In this document: in pieces, positions 39,401-45,494 of the stretch
Numbering within the stretch: the stretch's first letter is position 1
How the letters are laid out: the number at the start of each line of letters is the position of its first letter
Source of the DNA: Steromphala cineraria
Taxonomy: Eukaryota; Mollusca; Gastropoda; Trochida; Trochidae
DNA: 64,000 nt
Reading direction: 5' to 3'
NCBI GenBank assembly: GCA_916613615.1
Contig: OU744732.1
Location: forward strand, 33,875,950-33,939,949
Made by a program: the position numbers and the translations under genes
Notes under the pieces: generated by a model
The model's input: only the letters and a program-made list of their open reading frames with translations
The model's database searches: none
What the model was told of the DNA's origin: nothing

Positions 39401-41347
39401 GGTACAACAATATGTTTGCCATTAAATTAATATTAATATTAATATTTAGGAAATTAGCCCTTGGATTCTCGTTAGACTGACTTTTCTAGCAGTTAGATAT
39501 TTGTGGACTATCTTTTTTTAACCCTTGGATCCGTATCGACAATGTTTTAGGGTTAGTATGTCTAGTGCTAGGGTCGGTAACGTATATTGTAGATAAAGTG
39601 GCGAACATATTGTACAGTGAACCTATAACTCTAACCCTAACCCTAACCCTAAACGTTAAGAAAGCCTTTAATATGAATCCAAGGGATAAAGAAGTCATTT
39701 AGTATGAATCCAAGGGCTAAAGAAGATAGTTTCAGCGAATTTATGACTAAAGAAGACAGTTGCAATGAATTCAAGGGCTGCAAAGGAGAGCTGATATTTT
39801 TCCAAGGCTTAAATAGACAGTATGACGGAAACATCTATCTCGGACGGCAATAGCGGCTGATTTCTTTTTTTTCTGTTTGAAAATATCTTGCCTTCCCAAT
39901 GAACAGCAGTTTCGTCTGGCGACGCGAACAGTTAGCGATTATGACGTCATCCGTCAATGACGTCATTTAACATGACGTCAATAATCAATCAAACAATAAA
40001 ACTCGCCATAGATTGGGAAATCCGCCATGGATTAGAGACCCGCCACAGATCTGAGTCCTACATATGTACTCCATATTATATGTTCCTGTTATTCATGTAT
40101 ATGTACTCAATATCATATGTTCGTGTTTTACATATATATGTACTCCGTTTTATATGTTCCTGGTATATATGTATAAGTACTCCATAGTGTATGTTCTTGT
40201 TACAAATGTTTATGTACTCCATATTATATGTTTTTGTTATATGTATATGTACTCAATATTATATGTTCCTGTTATATATGTATATGTACTCAATATTATA
40301 TGTTCCTGTTATATATGTATATGTATTCCATATTGTTTGTTCATGTTATAATTATATGTATATGTACTCCATATTGTTTGTTCATGTTATAATTATATGT
40401 ATATGTACTCCATATTATATGTACGCGTTTTAAATGTATATATACTTCATATCATATTTCGTGTTTTATATGTATATGTACTCCATATTATATGTTCCTG
40501 TTTCATATGCATATATACTCCATATCATATGTTCCTGTTATATATGTATATGTACTCTATTATATATGTTCCTGTATATGTGCGTTTATATGCATATGTG
40601 CGTCTGTGCACATCAATTCTATATGAAAGGCAAGACAAGTACTCACACGATGTACAATAAGGAAGTACCCTGATAACAACACAACGGTAACATTATAGAT
40701 CACATGGGCAAGCCGAGTCTACGTTGCTTAACATTCATGACCTGACTTGTTTTGTCATGGGGTTGAATATGACCGTCGTTGATAGAATCTTGTGGGTGAG
40801 TTGATGTTTACTGACGTTTGGACAGTAGTGCAGCTATTAGTTACTGAAAGTGCTGCATTATCAAACTATGAATACACGCTTGCAAAAGAGACACGAAAAG
40901 GGCGCTATAGTACCTGTCGTAGTGCATTATGTAAACAAAAGAAGACCCGGTTTGTATGGTGTGGAAACATTGACATTGACATTAGATGAGGATACAGAAG
41001 GAGGCATGGAAAGAAAAAGTTGGAACTTGATATGTGCAAAGAAAACAAGACGGGCGGAGGAGAAATGAATACTGGTATTGGAGTAAATAATAGCCAAAAA
41101 CACTGCATGTAGCACACAAATAACTACTATTTTCTTATGTGCACGCATTTGATTGTTATTGTTTCCTAGGGATTTCTGAAGGATATGATATAACTGCAGC
41201 TTGTGCTAGGTGCAGTAGACAAAGGTATCAGATCACCAGTGCACTACTAGAGGTGATGACAAAGAGAGATTGAACAATACCTTCTATGTTTTCCTTCACG
41301 CGGCCCGAGTCGAGTTTGAACCACAGCATAAACGTACGGGCCTCCAT
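18135..41347 (-). CDS. SMS: Spermine synthase (ten coding exons, minus strand)
   Basis: Spermine synthase transfers an aminopropyl group from decarboxylated S-adenosylmethionine to spermidine in the cytosol. Coding exons, in order: 41347-41281, 29220-29100, 27616-27517, 26361-26297, 25597-25440, 24827-24670, 24087-23998, 23615-23510, 21797-21712 and 18416-18135. All junction phases agree and give about 410 residues (human, as I recall, 366). Residues 1 to about 120 match the SAM-decarboxylase-like N-terminal domain (FMLWFKLDSG; GLLTFDLQQ). The catalytic domain shows TEWQNIKICKSQQCGNVLYL, GESDLIYTE, LILGGGDGG (D203), VTMVEIDEDVIKACR and DYIINDLTEFP (D279). These two aspartates correspond to the catalytic pair I recall as Asp201 and Asp276 in the human enzyme. 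One intron is AT-AC (U12 type). Introns are packed with minisatellites and MITEs. The last roughly 29 residues are encoded by a MITE, so the true C-terminus is uncertain; the 5' UTR exon is also unproven. The eIF5A gene lies upstream in the same direction. Confidence 0.9.
19230..20290. repeat. About 62-bp minisatellite in an SMS intron
   Basis: The unit reads approximately GCAGATTTACGTAATATACT, CAATTTGCAATTGATGTTGA, TTGAAAACGATTGAAACTCA. About 16-17 copies occur, some shortened by loss of AAAAC. A block of five or six very similar copies with GATTTAGGTAATATACTC (19540-19860) points to recent local amplification. It lies in the intron between SMS exons 9 and 10. Confidence 0.85.
20881..21443 (+). 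mobile_element. Short L1-like LINE 3' end with target duplication
   Basis: The insert is flanked by an exact 14-bp direct repeat, AAGTTTTAAATGAT (20867-20880 and 21444-21457), and ends in an A-rich tail. Its open frame to 21280 encodes the extreme C-terminus of a LINE ORF2: ACSLCHDPVETISHMLYSCQ (C-x2-C, H, C cluster) and then a W-rich tail ending in FKNYDI. Only about 560 bp remain, a typical 5' truncation by target-primed reverse transcription. It sits antisense within an SMS intron. Confidence 0.85.
21712..21797 (-). CDS. SMS: SMS coding exon 9
   Basis: The acceptor TTGTTAG and the donor AGG|GTAAGC bound 86 nt. The exon enters in phase 1 (GT completes a codon) and leaves in phase 0. It encodes FGYDFEMTYNIIDFSAKCLK followed by PSGKYLAR, matching the '[20 protein letters not shown]' segment of the family. 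Confidence 0.88.
22068..22128 (-). mobile_element. SINE 3'-end fragment
   Basis: CTTTCCTGTACTGCGCGTAT and the following ATCCACACCAAAGCATGCTC match the tail region of the full tRNA-derived SINE at 36808-37136 (CTTTCTTATACCGCGCATAT). The fragment is cut off by the TTAA-flanked MITE that follows. Confidence 0.6.
22129..22474. mobile_element. TTAA-flanked MITE, copy 1
   Basis: TTAAAGGGGCACTAGCACG at the left and GCCACTGTCCCTTTAA at the right. The interior matches the other copies (GAATCGCATGGCTGAAC, ATTTTCCTAACATCACG). The TTAA target suggests piggyBac-type mobilisation; this is an inference. Confidence 0.8.
22670..22778. repeat. Imperfect palindrome CTTGGTGTTATGC
   Basis: CTTGGTGTTATGCAACTCGC pairs with GCATAACACCAAG, and ATCCACCTTTCG pairs loosely with CGAGGCGGAT. 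A short stem of a MITE type is likely. No coding content. Confidence 0.5.
23510..23615 (-). CDS. SMS: SMS coding exon 8 (catalytic NDLT)
   Basis: The acceptor TTTCAG precedes ATAATAATTGG. The exon encodes IIIGDCMKHF and YDYIINDLTEFPASRE, including the catalytic NDLT aspartate. The donor is placed at T|GTTGGT because only this site gives the phase needed by exon 9. It is a weak GT site; a GC donor (CCT|GCAAGC) lies 14 nt earlier but does not fit the phase. The donor is the least certain junction of the gene. Confidence 0.82.
23648..23885 (+). mobile_element. Pearl-like element, copy c (5' truncated)
   Basis: It contains one internal unit (GGTTCTGGAGAAGAAGACGA ... GGGTCACCAAAGTGACAAAT ... TTCAGCTTTCTTGGCCTTAT) and the GACGGATGGACGGA tract near the 3' end. 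The 5' terminal signature is missing. It lies in an SMS intron. Confidence 0.65.
23930..23972. mobile_element. 43-bp palindromic remnant of the TTAA MITE
   Basis: TTAAAGGGGCAGTAGCACTA followed directly by CTAACGTGCTACTGCCCCTTTAA: the two terminal repeats of the TTAA MITE joined with nothing between them. It looks like a derivative that lost its whole interior. It is about 25 bp from the SMS exon 7 donor. Confidence 0.75.
23998..24087 (-). CDS. SMS: SMS coding exon 7
   Basis: This 90-nt phase-0 exon encodes IDEDVIKACRTHMRSVCGSE and LDKYEGKNYK, matching '[20 protein letters not shown]' of vertebrate spermine synthase. The upstream boundary is an AC acceptor (GACAC|ATAGAT) of a U12-type intron. 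The downstream donor is the ordinary AAG|GTAAAG. A 43-bp TTAA-bounded palindrome lies about 25 bp beyond the donor. Confidence 0.9.
24088..24669 (-). other. U12-type AT-AC intron of SMS
   Basis: The intron is 582 nt. Read on the minus strand, it starts ATATCCTT directly after the codon GAG (24670) and ends GACAC directly before ATA (24087). ATATCCTT is the exact consensus 5' splice site of AT-AC minor-spliceosome introns. CCTTAAT at 24102-24096, about nine bases from the intron end, fits the TTCCTTRAY branch consensus. No GT-AG alternative preserves the reading frame. Conserved protein is continuous across the junction (VTMVE|IDED). Confidence 0.92.
24670..24827 (-). CDS. SMS: SMS coding exon 6 (GGGDGG loop)
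   Basis: The acceptor CTTCAG precedes TGATGGG, with phase 1 entry (A from exon 5 plus TG gives Met). The exon encodes MGESDLIYTE, the glycine-rich LILGGGDGG loop that binds decarboxylated S-adenosylmethionine, and VTMVE at its end. It leaves through the AT-AC donor. Open frames on the plus strand here (24610-24949) are antisense shadows. Confidence 0.93.
25440..25597 (-). CDS. SMS: SMS coding exon 5
   Basis: 158 nt; enters in phase 2 and leaves in phase 1 through A|GTAAGT. It encodes ADPPWCYQVLGDQRLHQLDL, TELVFEKDTEWQNIKICKSQ and QCGNVLYLDDDV, matching the 'EDSAYQNIKILHSKQFGNIL' core of the family. The acceptor TTCCGGAG|TGCC is atypical, with a poor pyrimidine tract, and lies at the edge of a tandem repeat that contains near-copies of it. 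Confidence 0.88.
25598..26010. repeat. About 100-bp tandem repeat carrying SMS exon 5 acceptor copies
   Basis: CCGGAATAT-type cores lie at about 25600, 25711, 25807, 25904 and 26004, spaced 96-111 bp. Each is joined to GATTATTACCTTTCTGATAT, ACTCAAAACATCC and TATGGCCTTGGA phrases. On the minus strand the cores are the acceptor region of SMS exon 5 (ATTCCGGAG), so the unit includes the exon edge. Confidence 0.8.
26297..26361 (-). CDS. SMS: SMS coding exon 4
   Basis: The acceptor TTTTCCTAG and the donor TG|GTATGT bound 65 nt, phase 0 in and phase 2 out. It encodes FIREGMKKMKDKLGKYCLYA plus K, equivalent to the linker 'NKVEERMKELSQ' between the N-terminal and catalytic domains. Sequence similarity is low here; the phases and position support the exon. 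Confidence 0.78.
26393..26754. mobile_element. TTAA-flanked MITE, copy 2
   Basis: TTAAAGGGGCAGTAGCACGT on the left, ACGTGCTACTGCCCCTTTAA on the right, about 360 bp. The interior is in the opposite orientation to copy 1. It lies just outside SMS exon 4 and abuts the end of another inverted-repeat element at 26754. Confidence 0.88.
26754..27489. mobile_element. Inverted-repeat element AGTACTCACGGAA, copy 1
   Basis: It begins with AGTACTCACGGAAATAGAAA and ends with TTCCGTGAGTACT. A homologous element with the same ends lies at 44174-45491; both share internal phrases (AAGTTGCCGTGGCAACGCAC versus AAGTTGCTGTGGCAACGAAC). There is no open frame of transposase type, so it is non-autonomous. Confidence 0.78.
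27517..27616 (-). CDS. SMS: SMS coding exon 3
   Basis: The acceptor CTTCAACAG and the donor AAA|GTAAGT bound 100 nt. It encodes HVVMRLSLSGLLTFDLQQIT followed by ERTTNSTRPYLLK, matching '[20 protein letters not shown]' of the N-terminal domain. An inverted-repeat element (26754-27489) ends only about 20 bp downstream of its donor. Confidence 0.85.
27620..29095. other. SMS intron, no distinct feature
   Basis: Unique-looking AT-rich intron sequence between SMS exons 2 and 3. No repeat family, open frame or regulatory motif was recognised. Confidence 0.4.
29100..29220 (-). CDS. SMS: SMS coding exon 2
   Basis: The acceptor CGTGACAG and the donor AG|GTAAGA bound 121 nt, phase 1 in and phase 2 out. 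It encodes ALSQIEALPGLFVSGKWKQI, TKVRLDDGGYIVMQSGEDG, the N-terminal-domain strand that aligns with 'VHTWQDHGYLATYTNKNGS'. A pearl-like fragment follows 50 bp upstream in transcript direction. Confidence 0.85.
29271..29306 (+). mobile_element. Pearl-like element, 5' tip only (copy d)
   Basis: AGCCATTGGCTTTGTAGCTC followed by ATCAG matches the start of the family, then homology stops. Confidence 0.5.
29348..29567. mobile_element. Short version of the TGTAGGACTC element
   Basis: TGTAAGACTTGAATCCATGA ... CAGATCTAATTCCTACA matches both ends of the 0.9-kb element at 39158-40062. It also shares internal phrases (GGAAATTGCCGTACCTATCA and AAATCCACCACGGATTCGAG), with the middle deleted. Confidence 0.78.
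29761..30124. mobile_element. TTAA-flanked MITE, copy 3
   Basis: TTAAAGGGGCAGTAGCACGT to ACGTGCTACTGCCCCTTTAA, 364 bp, with nearly ideal ends. It contains the CATTTTGTGTAAGAAAAAGG segment that serves as the undisturbed reference for the nested copy at 47142-48418. Confidence 0.9.
30610..31205. repeat. 31-bp minisatellite (GTAGTTACAAAGTATACATTTG)
   Basis: Units of AACGCCGTCGTAGTTACAAA plus GTATACATTTG repeat about 19 times at 31-bp spacing. The middle copies are very similar and the ends degenerate. It lies in the large SMS intron 1. Confidence 0.88.
31210..33125. other. SMS intron 1 with scattered palindromes
   Basis: Mostly unique AT-rich sequence. Two items stand out. A partial copy of the TACAATTATAGAC-type element lies near 31636-31720 (compare 48245-48392). 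At 32205-32335 is an inverted repeat: CATGACATACTATG with CGACACTCGTGCCTAAATAT on the left, and the inverse on the right ending CATAGTATGTCATG. Confidence 0.5.
33126..33225 (-). mobile_element. Solo 3' end of the CR1/L2-like LINE family
   Basis: AATAATAATAATAATTCATT, TGTATAGCGCCTATTTTTCA and GCTGCTCAATGGCGCTGA match the 3' end of the element at 7261-9060. Read on the minus strand it is a very short retro-insertion, or the tail of a SINE that shares the LINE 3' end. Confidence 0.6.
33285..33535. mobile_element. Inverted repeat around GATATTGAGTCTAGC
   Basis: GATATTGAGTCTAGCGAAAT on the left pairs with CGCTAGACTCAATATC on the right, and GTCAGC pairs with GCTGAC inside. Related ends occur at 34105-34140 and 58190-58290. 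It is likely a small MITE family. Confidence 0.55.
34270..35250. other. SMS intron 1, no distinct feature
   Basis: Unique AT-rich sequence. Short minus-strand open frames (34316-34573 and 34723-34965) have no recognisable protein character or splice context. Confidence 0.35.
36808..37136 (-). mobile_element. tRNA-derived SINE inserted in the satellite
   Basis: On the minus strand it starts with a tRNA-like head (about 37136-37060): GTGTAGTGGTTAGCATGC contains the A box and CGGGTTCGAATCCCGG the B box of RNA polymerase III. It continues through a body of about 250 bp and ends in an (ATT)n tail near 36808. The head resembles a tRNA of the Asp/Glu/Val type with a CTCAC loop, but mismatches in the acceptor stem and the attached body argue for a SINE and against a working tRNA gene. 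The empty counterpart of the site is seen in the satellite at about 38630-38656. Confidence 0.88.
39158..40062. mobile_element. 0.9-kb inverted-repeat element TGTAGGACTC
   Basis: The ends TGTAGGACTCAAATCCATGG and CCACAGATCTGAGTCCTACA are inverted repeats of about 21 bp, extended by GGCGGATTTCC / GGAAATCCGCCATGG. Removing it, with a TA duplication, restores the satellite phrase CATGTATATGTACTCCATAT. The interior includes four tandem CCCTAA units (39631-39652) and repeated AATCCAAGGGCTAAAGAA phrases. There is no transposase open frame. Confidence 0.85.
40600..41228. other. SMS intron 1 near exon 1, no distinct feature
   Basis: Non-repetitive intron sequence between the 37-bp satellite and SMS exon 1. 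Short frames on both strands (40792-41148) are not protein-like. Confidence 0.35.
41281..41347 (-). CDS. SMS: SMS coding exon 1 (start codon)
   Basis: The ATG at 41347-41345 opens MEARTFMLWFKLDSGRVKEN IE, aligning with the human start region '[20 protein letters not shown]'. The exon leaves in phase 1 through G|GTATTG, which matches the phase-1 entry of exon 2. ACCAAACAG|A directly precedes the ATG, so a 5' UTR intron is plausible. The frame is open further upstream, but this Met fits the family start best. Decayed tandem copies of this exon region lie upstream (41440-42400). Confidence 0.75.
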
Positions 41348-42400
41348 TCTGTTTGGTGATATTGGAGCAAATGATATTGACACTTCAAGCAAACATCTGA
41401 CTGCAGCCACACTCGTACAGTACTGAACAGAAGAAAGTATACTGTTCATTTAACAGCATAATTCATACACTGCATAGACGTATGAGCATCCATACCGTTT
41501 GTTTATAAAGCGAAACTACATACAGTGCTGAGCAAAAACAAGAACACGGCTCAATAAACTGCATAAGTCATACGATGTTGAAAGCACGAGTCTTCATACC
41601 GTTTGGTCATAATGCAGGTAATTGCATTGACAGTACAACATGCGTGGTTGAAGCGAAACTACATATAGTGCTAAACAGAAGAAAGTATACTGTTCATTTA
41701 ACAGCATAATTCATACACTGCATCAGGGACGTATGAGCATCCATACCGTTTGCATATAATGCGAAACTACATACAGTGCTGAGCAAAAGTAAGAATACGG
41801 CTCATTTAACAGCATAAGTCATACGCTGCATGGATGTGCAAGCCTTTGTACTGTTAGGTTAAATGACATGTAAAGTGGCAGGAGCGAAACTACATACGGT
41901 GCTGAGCAGGAGAATATATGGCTTAAATGGGCAGTAGCACGTTTTTACGGGGAATATAAGGTGATGTCAGCAAAATGAAAATTAATGGTTCCAATTGAAA
42001 GACAATGTAAACTAAATGGAGCAGTAATAATTCAAATATATTATATAAAGTTTAGCCATGCAATTCCTTTTTCTTACACAAAATGAAAGGTGTTCACACA
42101 AAATGGCCGTCAGTGGGTTTTATGTGAATCTTCATACTTTGTCTCTGACTATGGATGATTGGTTTGTGTAATGAGAATTGTGTCACTGTCAAAATAATAC
42201 ATTAAGCATTTACTTTTAAATTTAAGTGAAAAATTTAAAATATAAAATTGTCAAATTGCCCCTTTAACATCAAAAGTTATACACTGGTTGAAAGTACGAG
42301 CCTCAGGAGCGTTTAATGATATTGACTATACTATAAACGTGGTTGAATCAAAACTTTATACAGTGCTGAGCAAAAGAAATACTACGACTCGATCAACAGC
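41348..42400. repeat. Decayed tandem copies of the SMS exon 1 region
   Basis: Units of about 110-140 bp starting near 41440, 41550, 41691, 41800 and 42268 share CATACCGTTTGG, GCGAAACTACATACAGTGCT and AACAGCATAA phrases with the exon 1/5' flank (41290-41445: CCATTCTGTTTGG ... CAGTACTGAACAGAAGAAAG). On the minus strand two units keep an ATG and a short frame resembling exon 1 (MKTRAF and MDAHTS against MEARTF). Only the real exon has AG before the ATG (CCAAACAGA); the copies read CCAAACGGT. A TTAA MITE interrupts the array. Confidence 0.72.
41924..42267. mobile_element. TTAA-flanked MITE, copy 4
   Basis: TTAAATGGGCAGTAGCACGT on the left, ATTGCCCCTTTAA on the right. The right end has lost part of the terminal repeat. 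It is inserted in the tandem array upstream of SMS exon 1. Confidence 0.82.
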
Positions 42401-42432
42401 ATAAGTGACATCAAAAGTACAGTATAAAACAA

Positions 42433-42685
42433 TAGAGCTCTGTAGCTCATCAGGCTTCATATCAAATTTGCTTTAGGGTTTGGCAAATGTGGTTCCCCCC
42501 TTACTTGGAACCACAGGGTCATCAAATGTACAATTTGGAATCCTCCTTAACTAACTTAGGAGTCTGCGCACAAAGTTTCAGCTTTCTAGGCCTGCTGCTT
42601 CTTGAGAAAAATGTGAAATTAGGTTATAAGGGTGTGGCCTTTATTAGGGACCACAGGGCCAACATAGCTATGAATTAATGATGTC
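42433..42685 (+). mobile_element. Pearl-like element, copy e (3' truncated)
   Basis: It starts AGAGCTCTGTAGCTCATCAG and holds one diverged internal unit (CACAGGGTCATCAAATGTAC ... TTTCAGCTTTCTAGGCCTGC). The end signature is missing. Confidence 0.65.
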
Positions 42686-42807
42686 CCGTACTTGATCAAT
42701 TTTGTTAAAAACCCATAATATGTTCCACCTTTCATAGGTAAAACGGAACTTCTGAACATTATACTTATGTAAAGGTATAGATTTAAAATTGTATAACTGA
42801 TAGAAGT

Positions 42808-43176
42808 TTAAAGGGGCAGTAGCACGGTTTTAGGGGGAACATAAGGTGATGTCAGGACAATGAAAATAAATGGTTCCCGGGCAATTGAAAGAGAATTCAT
42901 TTAAATTAAATTGAGCAGTAATAATTCAAATATATAACATAAAGTTAAGACATGCGATTCATTATTCGTACACAAAATGAATTCAAGGTGTTCACAAAAA
43001 TGGCCGCCAATGGATTTAATGTGAATTTTCATACTTTGTCCTTTGACTATAGGTGATTTGCTTTCGTAATGAGAGTGTTGACACTGTCAACATAGTACCT
43101 TTAGCAATAACTTACAATTATCAGTGAAATATTTAAAATATAAAATTATCCAAAAAACGTGCTACTGCCTCTTTAA
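42808..43176. mobile_element. TTAA-flanked MITE, copy 5
   Basis: TTAAAGGGGCAGTAGCACGG to ACGTGCTACTGCCTCTTTAA, about 370 bp, in the same orientation as copy 2. Confidence 0.88.
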
Positions 43177-43490
43177 GATACATTTGACAGGATTTAAATG
43201 TTAACTTTGCATACTTGGACATGGTTGAGAACAATTTGTTACATTTACAATTTACAAGCCTACATGTTTTCATTTTTGGCACACATTTCCTTCGATAGAT
43301 GCGGCCATGACTTTAGTATATGACAGTCTTATGTTAAATGTCCCAATGCTTGAGAATAGTTTTGTGTTCAAATAATTTCTTCTTTGAGAGGCATTTTAGA
43401 AGCAGGTTTGATGTTCAAAAAAATTATGAAAATAAGTCTGTGATATTGTTTTTTTAACCTGTGTTATATTTTATATAAGAAATCACTTAC

Positions 43491-43536
43491 CTTCATATCC
43501 ATCCTGTTTTAGGAGACGAACGTTACGCTTACTCCA
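43491..43536 (-). other. Candidate 5' or alternative exon near SMS
   Basis: On the minus strand GGATATGAAG|GTAAGTG is a strong donor. The upstream sequence reads SKRNVRLLKQDGYE in one frame after a possible TTAG acceptor. It could be a non-coding first exon of SMS, spliced to the AAACAG acceptor just before the exon 1 ATG, or an alternative first exon, since its phase 1 exit also fits exon 2. Nothing proves it is transcribed. Confidence 0.28.
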
Positions 43537-43629
43537 CTAATCTGTACCCTGGGCTCAGAAGCTAGATTCGCTCGCGCGGCCAGACTTGGGATATAGCAAA
43601 TCAAATCATTTTCTCGCCACCTCCTCGAT

Positions 43630-44165
43630 TCAATTTCAGCAAGAAAATGAATGCAAGTACATAACCGTAGAAACATGGTTTGATCACCATAATGCAAGGA
43701 TTGTATGAATGCAAGTATATAACCGTAGAGACATGGTTTGATCACCATAATGCAAGGATTTTATGAATGCAAGTATATAACCGTAGATACATGGTTTGAT
43801 CACCATAATGTAAGTATTTTATGAATGCAAGTATATAACCGTAGAAACATGGTTTGATCACCATAATGCAAGGATTTTATGAATGCAAGTATATAACCGT
43901 AGAAACATGGTTTGATCACCATACTGTACATCTTCCTACGCAGAGCCTAAAAGGCCAGTTTCCAAACTGTCATTTTATGCCTTGCTGCATAACCTTGAAT
44001 TTTCTGTGCTTGCTCTCTAGTCTGTAGGGGCACTTTAGCAGCACAGAAAAGTAAAGTCTCTGCAGCAAGGCATAAAACGACAGTTTGGAAACTGGCCTTT
44101 TAGGCTCTGCGTAGGAAGATGCATACTGTAAGGATTTTATGAATGCAAGTATATAACCGTAGACC
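43630..44165. repeat. 58-bp minisatellite (GTATATAACCGTAGAAACATGG)
   Basis: Five to six nearly identical copies of GAATGCAAGTATATAACCGT, AGAAACATGGTTTGATCACC and ATAATGCAAGGATTTTAT run from about 43650. The array is interrupted by the MITE at 43929-44121 and resumes after it. Confidence 0.88.
43929..44121. mobile_element. CATCTTCC MITE with 9-bp target duplication
   Basis: 193 bp. Terminal inverted repeats of about 60 bp start CATCTTCCTACGCAGAGCCT. They are flanked by exact 9-bp repeats CATACTGTA (43920-43928 and 44122-44130) in the 58-bp minisatellite, whose undisturbed unit shows the empty site. Long TIRs plus a 9-bp duplication suggest a Mutator-like origin. The same family overlaps the SMS terminal exon. 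Confidence 0.88.
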
Positions 44166-44173
44166 AGAACTAT

Positions 44174-45491
44174 AGTACTCACGGAAATAGAAATAGAAAT
44201 GCTTTTTGTAGATTACTTCATTATTTGGAACTTACTTGTTATTTGTATTCGAAATAATCATTTACATTGGTTTTTCCTAACTTTTTTTTCAGACACATTT
44301 TGTGAAATTCCCCGAAATACATGAATTTACAGGAGAGAAAAACGTGTCATTTACACGCCTAGACATTTACACGAAGTCGAAATGTATGTTTCTGATGCAA
44401 ATATATATTATGCAAATGATCTCAGAACCTTCCCCTTAAATACATAGTTTACTGTACAATAATTTTATATCTTATTACCTCCACTATTCATATCTTATAT
44501 GATTTAAAAATAGAGCCATCGGCTCTGTAGCTCTTTCAGCTCAATAGACCTTTAGGAGCTAAAGATGATGATGAAAATAGGTTTTTAAGGTTGTGACCCC
44601 TGTGACCCTATTAGGGGTCATGGGGTCACGAAATCTACAATTTATAATCCCCATTGGCCAAGGAGTCTGCACATATAATTTCAACTCTCTAGACCTTATG
44701 GAAATGGAGAAGAAGATGAAAATAGTTTTTAAAGGTTGTGACCCATGTGACCCTATTTGGGGTCACAGGGTCACCAAAGTTACAAATTAGAATCCCCATT
44801 GTCCAAGGAGTCTGCACATATCATTTTTAACTCTCTACTCCTTTTGGAACTGGAGATGAAGATGAAAATAGGTTTTTAAGGTTGTGACCCCTGTGACCCT
44901 ATTTGGGGTCAAAGGGTCACCAAAGTTACAAATTAGAATCTCCATATGCTAAGGTACCTGTACACAACATTTCAGCTCTCTAATGTGTATGGTTCATGAG
45001 GAGAAGTCGAAAGTGTCAAAAGTTTACGGACGGACGCCGGACGACGGGCCATGCCATAAGCCCATCTGGACTTTCAGTCCTGATGAGCTAAAAATTCATA
45101 AAATAATTGAAAAAAAGAATGTGGTTTCCTTAAAGTTTGCAGACTTAATGCCAGTTACAAACTACTATTTCTACCGAGTTCATTCATAACTTTTGTTATC
45201 AATTACAAAGTTGCTGTGGCAACGAACGTGCATCTGCTAATTCAAGTGAAAAGAGCGTTGCAGGTTTAAGGTCACAATGTCGCATTGCTGAGAGTGAGAT
45301 AAGCTATAGCAGGTTTCAAAATGTATTGAAAATAAGCACATTTTGGGCAGTTTTACCTGAACAAAGGCAACTTAAAATATATTTTGCAATGATTTCATAA
45401 GGCTTAGTTATTTAAACAGAATTACTTATTTAGGCGAGAAACAAAGAAATAAACGCCAAAAAAACATTTTATTTCTTTTTCCGTGAGTACT
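44174..45491. mobile_element. Inverted-repeat element AGTACTCACGGAA, copy 2 (with insert)
   Basis: It begins AGTACTCACGGAAATAGAAA and ends TTCCGTGAGTACT, like 26754-27489, but is longer because a pearl-like element (44511-45096) is inserted inside. Confidence 0.75.
44511..45096 (+). mobile_element. Pearl-like element, copy f
   Basis: It starts AGAGCCATCGGCTCTGTAGC and ends TCAGTCCTGATGAGCTAAAA. About three internal units each contain GGTTGTGACCCCTGTGACCC, GGGTCACCAAAGTTACAAAT and a TTTCAACTCTCTAGACC-like phrase. The GACGGACGCC tract is near the 3' end. Open frames inside are translations of the repeat. Confidence 0.85.
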
Positions 45492-45494
45492 TTA

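Larger units (their letters stand above)
35255..40590. repeat. 37-bp satellite array with higher-order structure
   Basis: A 37-bp monomer (TGTTCCTGTTATATATGTAT plus ATGTACTCCATATTATA and variants) repeats for about 4.1 kb, excluding two insertions (SINE 36808-37136; inverted-repeat element 39158-40062). Ordered groups of variant monomers recur, for example the AGATGTATATGTACTCCATA-TAATATG group at about 36070, 36435, 37465, 38275 and 38970, showing higher-order duplication. The monomer contains no TAA, TAG or TGA in any plus-strand frame, so long open frames appear in all three. They are translations of the satellite and not genes. The array lies in SMS intron 1. Confidence 0.93.

Noticed and set aside
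39631..39652. CCCTAA repeats as a possible chromosome end.
   Set aside because: Only about four units inside a transposon in the middle of the window; not a telomere.
35196..40673. Many long plus-strand open frames rich in Met, Tyr, Cys and Val, up to 274 codons.
   Set aside because: They are translations in all three frames of the 37-bp satellite, whose monomer lacks stop triplets. No splice sites, conserved domain or codon bias were seen.
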